A DNA stretch of 64,000 bases from Euphorbia lathyris. Taxonomy: Eukaryota; Streptophyta; Magnoliopsida; Malpighiales; Euphorbiaceae. Both the position numbers and the translations under genes were made by a program. Shown here one piece after another: positions 22,601-34,600 of the stretch. A model generated the notes under the pieces. That model was not told the DNA's origin and did no database searches. It worked only from the letters and a program-made list of their open reading frames with translations. The stretch's first letter is position 1, and every line of letters begins with the position of its first letter. Where the stretch lies: the NCBI RefSeq assembly GCF_963576675.1, contig NC_088918.1:48145501-48209500 (forward strand), in the 5' to 3' direction.

Positions 22601-25600
22601 GGACATGTTATCTTAACTGCGTGTTCTCTGATAAATCGCATGTCCTCCTCCATCTTAGAAGGTGAGACTCCTTATAGTATTCTCTTTCCAAATAAACAAC
22701 TATTTCCTGTGTCACCACGAATCTTTAGGAGTACTTGCTTTGTTCGAGATGTTCGACCACAAGTCACTAAACTTGATCCTAAAGCACTCAAATGTGTCTT
22801 CCTTGATTACTCTCGTCTTCAAAAAGGGTATCGTTGTTTCTCTCCAAAACTCAATAAGTACCTTGTGTCTTCTGATGTAACATTTATGGAGCGCCTAACT
22901 TTTATCCCCTACCTTCTAGTACATCCACTTTCGAAACGGATGTGGATGATGTGTTGGTTTATCAAATCCACACAATTCCTCAGTCTCCGCTCTCACAACC
23001 ATCTAGGCCTCCTATCACTCTGGTATACTCCCGACGACATAGACCTCCTACTTCTAATCCAATACTCGACTCTGTTTTACCATCAGATCCAACATCTGAG
23101 TCCCGCAAAAAGAGTGATGACCTTCCAATTGCTCTTCATAAAGATAAAACGATCATGCACATATCCAATTTCGGCTTTAGTTTCCTATGATAAATTATCC
23201 TCTCCTTCGCGTTCTTTTATTGCTTCACTTGAGTCTACTACTGTTCCTAAATTCGTATCGAAGGTCTTATCACATTCGGACTAGCGCCATGCAAATGTAG
23301 ACGAAATGAATACTTTGGATGCTAATGGTACTTAGGATTTGGTACCTTCGCTTGTTGGAAAGAAATGTATTGGATGTCGATAGGTGTTTGCTGTGAAAGT
23401 CAATTCTGACGGTTCAGTTGCACGTTTCAAGGCTCACCTTGTTGCAAAGGGCTATGCTCAGACTAATGGAGTTGATTATTCTGACACTTTCTCTCCAGTG
23501 GCTAAGATGACTTCTGTTCGCCTTTTTATCTCCTGTTCGCCTTTTTATCTCAATAGCGGCCTATTCTAATTGGGTTGAAACAAAGTCCTCGAGCATGGTT
23601 TGGGAAGTTTAGCCAAGCAGTTGAAACGTTTGGGATGAAGAAGTGCAAATGTGATCACTCTGTTTTCTATAGACACTCTTCATCGGGTATCATTCTTCTT
23701 GTCCTCTATGCAGATGATATTGTTATTACAAGGAATGACATTTCAGGAATCTCATCTCTAAAAACCTTTCTTAATGGTCAATTTTATACCAAGGATTTGG
23801 GGGCTCTAAAATACTTATTGGGGATTGAGGTGTCAAGGAGTAAGAAAGGAATCTTCTTGTCCCAAAGAAAATATGTCATACTTATTATCAGAAACAGGAA
23901 GATCTGGAGCTAGCGCCTATGACGCCGAATTTGCATCTCAAATCGGAAGGAGTGCAATTTCAAGATCTTGGAAGATATAGGCGCTTGGTGGAAAAGATGA
24001 ATTATCTTACAGTGACTAGACCTCATATAGCCTATTCTGTCAGTGTTGTTAGCCAATTTATGTCTTCGGATTGCTCTTGAACAAGAATCATGGTCATACC
24101 CAAGTTGACTGTTTTCTGATTTGTTCACTAAGATTGAATGTTTCTCAGACTGGGCAGGAGACAAGGATGATAGGAGATCCACTACTGTGTCTTTGTTGGA
24201 GGAAATTTAGTTTCTTGGAAGAGTAAGAAGCAACATGTTGGTGCAGAATCTTAATATCGAGCAACGTCTCAATCAGTTTGTGAGATTATGTGGATTCGCC
24301 ATCTATTGTCTGAACTTGGATTCAAAATCACTACTCCGACAACATTATGGTGTGATAATCAAGCAGCTATTCATATTGCTTCTAACTTTGTGTTCCATGA
24401 ACATACCAAACATATTGAAGTAGACTGCCATTTTGGTCATGTTGGTGCAGAATCTTAATATCGAGCAACATTATGGTCATACCCAATTTCTGATTTTACG
24501 TTACTTGAAAAGAACTCCTGGACAAGGATTGTTTTACAAGAATCATGGTCATACCCAAGTTGACTGTTTTTCTGATTTGTTCACTAAGATTGAATGTTTC
24601 TCAGACTGGGCAGGAGACAAGGATGATAGGAGATCCACTACTGTGTCTTTGTTGGAGGAAATTTAGTTTCTTGGAAGAGTAAGAAGCAACATGTTGGTCC
24701 AGAATCTTAATATCGAGCAACGTCTCAATCAGTTTGTGAGATTATGTGGATCCATCTATTGTCTGAACTTGGATTCAAGATCACTACTCCAGCAACATTA
24801 TGGTGTGATAATCAAGCAGCTATTCATATTGCTTCCAACTTTGTGTTCCATGAACATACCAAACATATTGAAGTAGACTGTCATTTTGTTCGTGAGAAGC
24901 TAGAAGAAAACATCATCTCCACATCCTACATCGGAACTAATGAACAACTTGGAGATATATTCACTAAGGCTTTAAATGGGGTTCGAGTAAACTATATTTG
25001 CAACAAGCTGGGCATGATAAATATCTATGCTTCAGCTTGAGAGGGAGTGTGAACATACAATATGAATGGTCATGTGAACATACAATGTGAAAGGTCAATA
25101 TATGTATGAATATACAATGTGAATAGTTGTAAGAGTCAATACAGGTATTAATTAGTAATTGTATATTTTCCATAACCAAGACACTGAGATTTCTCTACAC
25201 TTCCCTATATTCTGATTATAGAAACTAAGGATGTATTTGTTTGGAGAAATTGAAGAAAGGATGGGAGAAGTTGTATGTATCTGGACCTTGTATGCAATAA
25301 GTGAACAAAATTCCTAGTCATCTATTGCTTTAGTAAACAAGTATAAATTATTTGTTTGGAGAAATTGAAGAAAGGATGGGAGAAGAAGTTGTATGTATCT
25401 GGACCTTATATGCAACAAGTGAACAAAATTCCTAGTCATCTATTGCTTTAGTAAACAAGTATAATTTATATAGCCATATTAGCTTATAACTTGCTACAGT
25501 ATAAGGGCGGCCCGGTCGCATTACGCGTCCCCGCTGAGCGAGGGTCCGGGGAGGGGTCCCACCACAAGGGTGTATTGGGGGCAAGCCTTCCCTTGCCAAT

Positions 25601-28600
25601 TTAATCGGCAAGAGGCCGCCCCTAAGACTCGAACCCGTGACCTCTGGTCACACGGCAACAACGTTTTACCGTTGCGCCAAGGCTCGCCCTCTACAGTATA
25701 ACACTCAAAAATAAAAATATAGCTATAGTCCAGGGAACAAACATACCTGAAGCATACGCGAAAGTGCAACTTGGAACTTATCTGGGGGAAGATTAACAAA
25801 ACTAGGAAACATCAGCAAGACCTGAAAAGGCAACCATATAATTGATGGCATATTCAGAAAAACGAGGGGGAGGGGAAGAAGAGGAAGGCGTGCAGAATGA
25901 CAAAAGGAGAATTATTGATTCTGTTGTGGAAGGTAAAAAAAAGGAAGGCAAATTAGTAATCCTGAAACCACGTATGCATGAGATCTTGCAGGTGCAAATA
26001 AAACAGAGTTGACAAAGTTCATAGTCACACATATTAAAATGTGCTGAGGTTCATATTTTAAAAGGCATCACACTGCAAACCAAAACTTGGATGGATTCTG
26101 CCATAGGAGCCAGTGTGGATTGGTTATCAATAGCTTGGACAATACAAGCCAATCCATTCTTGTAGAGCCAATATTAGAGATGGTTGGGTGTTTCAGCTTT
26201 CCACAACCATCGGGAAGAGACCATAGTTGTGAAAGTCGAAAGGCGAGCCGAGGTGATAAGGGCAAAATATCGCCTCGAGGAGAAGCGACCGCATCTCGAC
26301 AAATTAGAAAAAAAAAACAGAAACTAAAATCATAACTCAAATTGACTAGTTGTAAAACAAAATAAAACTTCTAGTCTAACAATAAGATCCTAATTCCTAA
26401 TAACATATCAGACATCATCATCAGAATTACTAATACTTCTCTGCCTTGACCTCTTGCACATACTTCCAACAAGGATTCGTTCTTGTTGTCGCTTTCGATG
26501 TATTAGAATTACTAATACTCATGTCGAAAAGCCTGCAAAATTTGAAAATTAGACACTAGTAAGCTACTGTTTCACAAACTTTCATACAGTTTCATACACT
26601 TCCATAAACATGCATAAACTTATAACTTCCATAAACTTTCATAAATGTAAGTAATAATAACAGAAAAATAAGAGCAGCAGCAGCATAACTTTCATATATA
26701 GTTTCATCAGTAACAGTAGCATAATCAACATAACTTTCACAAACATCCCAAAAATTGGACAGCATAACAATAATGTCAGTCATAATAACAGAAAAATAAA
26801 GTAGAAGAGTAGAAGAGTAGAAATTTGGGCAACATAACCGTAGCATCAGCAGGATGGAGAAAATAAAAACAAAAAACAAAGGAGAAGATTAGAGAAAAGT
26901 AAAAAAGAACAGTACCTTAAAGTGCAATGAAGTAGATCTGAGGTGATGGTTGGCCAGCTGAAGAAGATCGGCGGTGGTTGTGGTGAGAGTTTCTTTCAAG
27001 GAGAGGTTTCTTTCCTTTTTCTTCTTTTCTTTCTATAGTTAACTTACAAATTTAACCTAAAACAACATTATAGATTTCTTTTCTATTTTTTCATCCGACG
27101 ACCAGAGACAAAAAGAGGACCTACCACTTTAACTACAAGAGGCGACCGCCCCTCGCCTGAGTTGGAGAGGCGGTCGCCTCTTGCACATCGTGCGCCTTCC
27201 AGCACCAGAGGCACTGGAAGGATCGCCTGGGTCGCCTCTCGCCTCAGGCGACCCACGCGAACGACTTTCACAACTATGGAAGAGACTTAAGGGATACTTG
27301 TCGATCTTTTCATCAGAACTAGATGATCCATATACACAGGTCAAATTTGACTGTGACAGTCTCCAATTATAAAAAATGACCAAATATTATATAGCAGAAG
27401 ACATAATTGTAAGATTATGCATTGACATTGTATACTGATACTGCATAAAACAGGAATATCTATTATAAATAGAAATGTATCCATGTTCATAGCTTAGTAA
27501 GAGAAGACCTCATCTCTTGGTAAGAATGGCAATACTGGAATTAGAATCTCTATATCCTGGAAGAAATCAAAGCAAATATATCAGTTTATACTCTCCTCAT
27601 TTACCAGTAAGAAACCCAAATTTCCATACCTTAAGTTTTGAATCATATAACTTTCGAATCGTGAACAATAATTCAGTGGAAGGAGCTGTCCCATCGGTCA
27701 GTGTTTGTAGAACCTGATATGTCAAAGGTGCAAATGCTGTTAAAAAACAAGAATTAAACGACTGTTTTACTTATTACTAGGATGAGGTTTGAATACAAGA
27801 CAAGCATGACCAATAAGAATACCTGAATCAGAAGATTTTCACTTCCAGATGGAGGATCTGAAATTATTTCAAGGAGTTCAGATGATGAGCCCATAGTACG
27901 GACTAGTATTGGAATATGGCGATGAACTGCCTGTAAGTACAATTGAATAAGAAGATGCAGCCATTGGGAAAATAACAAGAACTATAATTTTCCATTGTAA
28001 ACTAAATCAACCTACCTGCTTAATTGCCTTTGATGAGCTCTTATAAATAACAAAAATTTGGCGAAAGAGGGAGTGTTTCTGTCAATCAGATAACGTGAGT
28101 AAATATCAATTGATCACAGAAACATCAGAGATGATAGCAATAAACACCAATCCATGCAAGACAGCAAAAAATTCAACAATCCCTCTGTAGGAATAGGAAG
28201 GCTTTTAAATAAAAATATAACTAACACCTTTGTACACAGGGCAAAGTATAGTGACATGCATTGCTGAGCCTCAGACAATGAGCTTTGAGATGTGCATGTC
28301 CGTTGAGCATCTGAAGAGATATCTTTACTTGTTGCACTTGCCGATTGATGGTCATTTGGTAGCTTTTCCATATTAGAATCCTGAAAAGTTCCACTTTAAC
28401 TGAAGCAGAATATGATCTTAGAGGAAAAACGATATAATATAGATAATATTTTTTTTTCAGAAATTTATCCCAATTCCCAGCATACTAAAGTAGAGCCTAG
28501 CAAACTTAGAAATGAAATTTTGTATTAGAGATTGAAATATGTAAAATTCTTAATGGGAAAAGGAAAATGCCATTTTCATAATTTGTTGTAGTATGTGGAT

Positions 28601-31600
28601 TTGGATCAACCAACGTATCTGAGGATAAACCTCTCCCTACCTAAAGGATGTCCGCTTGAAAATGGTGGATATTTCAAGAGAAGTCAACAGAAAAAGTAAT
28701 AAAATTTCCCCACGGTGAAGAAAAAAAGTAATTGAAACAAATTTTATTCAAAGCAAAGGAAAGGAACTATGTTAGCAGACAATTATTTGATGCATATCTT
28801 GCAAGAGGATTTCCACTTCTATTGTGAATAAAGCAAATACCTCCTTATGTGGCTCAATTAAGGATCCTTTGGGATCCATACATTCTTCAGTTTCAGCACT
28901 AACGATAGACAGCAATTTTTCCAAAGCAAACTCTTCTATTTGTTGAGCAATGGATGTGATAGGATAAAGCTTGTTTGCCACCTGTACCCCATGAACACCA
29001 AGAATGATAAAGCAAATTAAATATCCTTTCTTATTTGTCCCTTACCTAGCAAGTTGAGTGTACATACCAGACGAATTGCTTTCATTCGCACTTCCTCCAA
29101 GTGATGGACTGCACTCTTTTAAAAGAAAATAAAGTTACAAACAGAATAAAATAAAAATTCCAGCTTAAGAAAATATACAATTAAGTCAATCATCAATGCA
29201 TGACGACTCTCCTAACCTAACCTTCACCCCAATTTCTTTTTATTTCTCTCATCCACTTTATTGTAAACAATCAATATATCATGATGGAAAAGAGTAGAAG
29301 AATTGAGCTAGTCCAATGTATCAAAGTGCAAAAAAATTTAATTGTTACAAATCTTTATCGATTAAATTTTTCAGCTGGTCATGCACCTCAAGGTAGCCTA
29401 CATTAAGGTCAAAGAATATAAATTTAAAAAGATAAATCATGGGGCTGCCTCCTCCTTTAGCAGAGGCAGAATCCACCTCAAAGACAGAGCATAATGATAA
29501 CTGCAATTGCAACCAGAAACCATTTCAGTATAATGAAATTCATGAAAAACATAAGAAACCTGCAAGGCTATTTTTAGGCAGACTTCTCGAATTGGTGGTC
29601 TCTGCAGTATAAGGCTCCACACAGTACTGAGACCTTGAGTAACTCTGTCTCCACTTTGGAACTCCTCAGCTTTATCAGAACTTCCAGGAGAACACAACGA
29701 CTCCAATAAATTTAAAACTGACTTTGGCAGATAAGGTGCTTCACCAAGCAATCTACTTAAAGATTTGTCTGAAGGAGGAAAAGAATCTCTAAGTGTTTCT
29801 GCCTGTATTTAAGGATATTAAATATGCTTAATAAAACTGTAGACCTTGCTAAAGAATAATAAATAATCTGAAAGATAAGTACAAACCACAGCTAGAAAAA
29901 ACACTTCATATACAGAAGCAGCAGTTGTGGAAGAAAAGAAGTCGTGTTCCTCTTCTACCTCACCAAACAATCTGTAGAGGACACGCAAGGTCAACTCATG
30001 TCCCTGAACATATCCAGTAATCGCTATTAGAAGATAAGAGATTTTACAAGGACGTAATGAAATTCGACGTAATGAAATTCGACGTAATAATTTAATTGAA
30101 AACATCCCGTAGGTGGCAAGATGAATACAAGTAAAGGACAATAAGCATGTGCATCGGACAGCAGTTCAATAACTAAACCCAAAATATAGAAAAAGTTTAT
30201 AATCAGAGCAACCAGATAGAGGAGAACCAAATCGAGATAACAAAAAAAATTCGGTTCAGGCTATTGACCCAAAACTTTTGTGATTTTCTCCAAATTATCC
30301 ATTTAATATAGAAGATCATTAAAAAAATATCTAAAACGCTTACCTAATATTGAAGTAAATTCGTTATTAAGTTATTAAATTAAAACTATATATATAATTA
30401 TATCCTATATATTATATGAATAATAACCTTATATAATTTTACATTGTATATCAATTATTTACAAGTATGGTTCGGTAGTTCTGTTTTAACTGAATTATGT
30501 ACATTCCTGAAAAGGGCATAGACTAGTGGAACTGGAAAATGAAAGCATATAAGCAATAAATATAATATTCAATTACCTCATAAGTAACATAATCTGACAA
30601 TATATGCTTCTGAAGGAGTTTCCATGGCTCTAACTCTGCAGGAGACTATAAGAGGTATAATATGAATCAACTTCTAAAAGGAATATATTACTAGTAAAGT
30701 AAGAAGCATCACATTTTCACCCAAACAACTAATTCCAAACACAGGATAAGGCCATCACATACTCTGAATATGAATATCATGCAGCTATAATCATGTGCAG
30801 AATCAGAACAGATTACATTTAAAGGCGAGGAGCTAAACAGTATTCATACTTCTTAAGTGTCATTTTCATTAGAGGTAGCAATTATCCACACAACCTGACA
30901 ACACGACACGAACCAAACACGAATTTAGTGAGTTCGAGTTTATTAAATAGGTAATGAGACATTTTTGGGTTGACACGAAATTGACATGCAAATTTTTGGG
31001 TTGAGTTAGGGTTGACCTCCAAACTCAAAAATGGCACCAGTATTTAAAATTATTATTATATCTTCTCATGTTTTTACATGTCACCTTATAAAGGTAATAA
31101 AATTATAAGTATCACATGCGAACACGACTCGAATCTCCTATATTTTACATGTCGTCCTTAATAGAGATAGTAAAATTATATATGACTTACTACACGAACT
31201 GAACATGATATTTAATTTCATCCTTAATAGAGATAGAAAAATTATATATGACTTATTCCACGAATGGAACATGATATTAGCAGGTTTGTTAAATAGATTT
31301 TATATCATCCTATATTTTTTAGTGTCACAATTAACATAGGCAGTAAAATTACATATGATCCGCAAACACGACACCGTGTGTCACCACTAACCCAATTGAG
31401 TTGACAAAATTATGACATGACATCTTGTGGGTTGGACTAGGATTAACTCATTTAACACTAACCTGATAATTGACATGAACCAAACACAACACTAACCCGA
31501 TAATTGCCACCCCTAATTTTCATGACACTGATTTACAGAACAAGGAAACAGCAGAAATATCAGTATCCACCCAGCTGATAAGATGGATCTTCATATGAAC

Positions 31601-34600
31601 AATACAAATTAGCATACCATTAGTGAAGGATATTATTCCTGCATCAAGCATGAAGAAAGATGGTAATTTACAGATGAAGACGATTAAGGAACAAAGAAAT
31701 ATAATTAATCATGTGTGCATGAGGTTATTAAGTATGAACACGAAGCCATCGACAAGGTTATGCACTACTACAACTTCCAGAAACATTTACTTTTAAGTTG
31801 AACAGGAAGATTTACCTTACAGCCAACCAGAAAAACAGAAAATGCATACAACATTTAAGGAATAATATTATTCTATAGAATTAAAGTTTTGAGAAAGGAA
31901 TAGTAAATTTCCAATTGAAGCTGGTTTCAATTTGGAAGTTTTGGGTTACCAATTATGCCCTCAAGTCCTTAGAATAATTACAATCCATTTTTCCTTCAAA
32001 CGGCATCATTCTAGAAAGGGACAATTACAAAACTAGCACCTTTTAAGGTGTTAGTTTTCTTTTCTAACTCCTTTTGAAAAACTCACCAAAACTAACACAT
32101 TTCAACAAGTAACTTCCAAGTTTACCCTCATCTTCTTCCTTAACATAACTGTGTCTTTGTCTTTCCTCATCTAGATATCGACAACACATATCTACACATA
32201 TCTACACATATCGACAGATATCTACAGATATCTACAAATATAGACACTGTCGGGGAAAAAATCTGAAATTGATATTCCAACTCAAATCCATTTTCAGATA
32301 ACAATGCCACTGTTTTTTGGATTCGCACGACCAGGAAAAACATGAAAAGGGAAGAGAAACAATATATATTGGGACGAGATTGCCGGAAAAAAATTGTCGC
32401 TTCTTCCTCCTCTTCCGTTCGCCGTTCGCCATAACGATGAATGGACTAAGCTTTAAATCTTTTCAATAAAACTAAAACCCAATGAAAAACTTATATGATT
32501 GTAGAAATTTTGTTATATAAACTGTGGGTTGGATTGATTGTTGTAGTATTCAAGTCGTTCTGTAGATTATTCTGTTTTTTAGAGAGAGAAAGCGTGAGAA
32601 AGAGATAGAGGAGGAAAGACAAAGACACAGTTATGTTAAGGAAGAAGATGGAGGTAAACTTGGAAGTTACTTGTTGAAATGTGTTAGTTTTGGTGAGTTT
32701 TTCAAAAGGAGTTAGAAAAGAAAACTAACCCCCTAAAAGGTGCTAGTTTTGTAATTCTCCCTTCTAGAAAAGCCAGTGTCACTTCTGTACAATCATCCTC
32801 TTGCTTTCTCACTCCCTTTTCTTTTCATCCTCTGTCTCTTTCTCCTTCTCCTGGTCTGATATTTTCTCTTTATTATTTCGAACTTCTACCCTTCTGCCGG
32901 TGCCAGCATTTTCTTCAGTTCATTAATCGATGATGGCGTTCACATCTAAATACCAATGATTATTCATCCCCAGGTTTCTTTCCTCATTTTACCTTTTTAT
33001 TCTTACTGTTTTGGTATGGGTTTTGATGTTTATTCCCCCTGTTTTCTTTTGAGGTGCATAGATCTAAACAATAATGGTACTTGATTTCCAAGTTCATTGT
33101 CAGTTATTCACTACAAGGTTTGCTTCTTCACTTTCCCTCTTCTTCTTCCACTTTTGGCATGAGTTTAAAATTGTTTTCCTCTATTTTGTAATGAGAAACG
33201 CAGATCGATTTGTCTCTTGCCTTTCCCTTTTTTCTTCATGTGTGTGGGTTTTCAATCCTTTTCCCTCATTGTGACCTATTTTTCTATGTACTTTTTTTTT
33301 GTTTTTCATTTCGTTTTGTTTTTGTTAGGATTTATGGATTGTTAATTAAGGCTTTAGAATCTGTGGGTTGAAGAGGTAAATAAAACTATAAACCCATTTC
33401 AATCTTTCTTTTTCAAGTCAAGCATCACTATCTCCGTAATATATATTTCAACCTTTTGTATTTTGTTTTCCAAGTCAAGTATTTTGTGTCATTGTACTTT
33501 CCAATTGAAGTATTTTGCTATTCAATATCTACTCTTCTTTCAGATCAAGTGGATGTTTTCAGTATAGAAAGATTTCTTAGTTTTTTTTTTATTTATTACT
33601 GTTTATTCTCTTGAGGGCGAGCCTTGGCGCAACGGTAAAACGTTGTTGTCTTGTGACCGAAGATCACGGGTTCGAGTCTTAGGAGCGGCCTCTTGCCAAA
33701 AAAATTGGCAAGGGAAGGCTTGCCCCCAGTACACCCTTGTGGTGGGACCCCTCCCCGGACCCTCGCTTAGCGGGGACGCGTAATGCACCGGGCCGCCCCC
33801 TTTTTTACTGTTTATTCTCTTCAAAATCAGTTTCAAATTTTTATTATCTTTCAATCCATGTCTGTGATAGTTAAAGAGAAGTTTTCCACTCTTTCATTTG
33901 TCATAAAGCAAGATCAGATTTCAACATCTGCTTTTGAGATTTTTGGTATTATTAGGAGGGTGTCTTTGTTTGTCAAATTGTACAATGAGGCTAACAAAAA
34001 CAAGGTTCAGTGGAATATCTGGGTTTAGTTTAAAGTTCTTTTGCGGTTTCATGTAGTTTGTTGTTGTAATTTCTGTATGTTTTGAAGGTCTTTTGTTGTC
34101 CTTAGTATTTTCTGGTTTTATACTTGGTTGTTTGCAGCAATAAAATTGCTTGTTTACTTGTAAAAAAAAGGATCAAATTCAAAATCTTAGTAGGTAAGGT
34201 CATGTACTTTTTTTCATTGACCGAATGAAATCTAATAATTTTGTACATTAAATAATTTTTTCTTTTACAACTTTTTCTCTGTTCAGCCACTCCTTCAAAG
34301 GGAGAAGTAAATGTTCTTACTATTTTTTATTTCCAAATCTTTTTATCACGCTTTTTTTATGTTATTTAGTTATGTTATACAATAAAAAAAATATTCCTTT
34401 TCCGTACAAAAATAAATAAATTTCTTCAAGTTTTTTTACCTTTTTTTACACTCAAACTTTCAACTTTTGTATTTAAAAATGTCTCCCATGTATCTATGTT
34501 GTAGACAAAATAAATTAAGCTACAATACACATCTTAATTATTAATTTTATGAGTTCTTATTAATAAAAAAAAATTTGTGTTTGTGTTTTGTTAAAATTTC

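Larger units (their letters stand above)
19724..25220 (+). mobile_element. Degenerate Ty1/copia element C, antisense in symplekin intron 20
   Basis: The element is bounded by TGTGAACATACAAT at 19724 and by TCTGATTATA ending at 25220. An exact 5-bp target duplication GAAAC lies at 19719-19723 and 25221-25225. A primer-binding-like site (TGGTATCTATCAGAGC, 20318-20333) and a purine tract (GAGAGGGAG, 25039-25047) are in the right places. The two LTRs differ greatly in length because the 5' LTR has acquired an internal insertion. It lies on the strand opposite to the host gene, accounting for most of the 6.1-kb intron. Confidence 0.92.

Noticed and set aside
26087..27383. Frames on both strands near the hAT-like element ends
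   Set aside because: They come from the mirrored GC-rich subterminal repeats and have no recognisable product.
33613..33690. tRNA gene (A-box and B-box, tRNA-like fold)
   Set aside because: It is the tRNA-derived head of an Au-type SINE with target duplications, not a mature tRNA gene.
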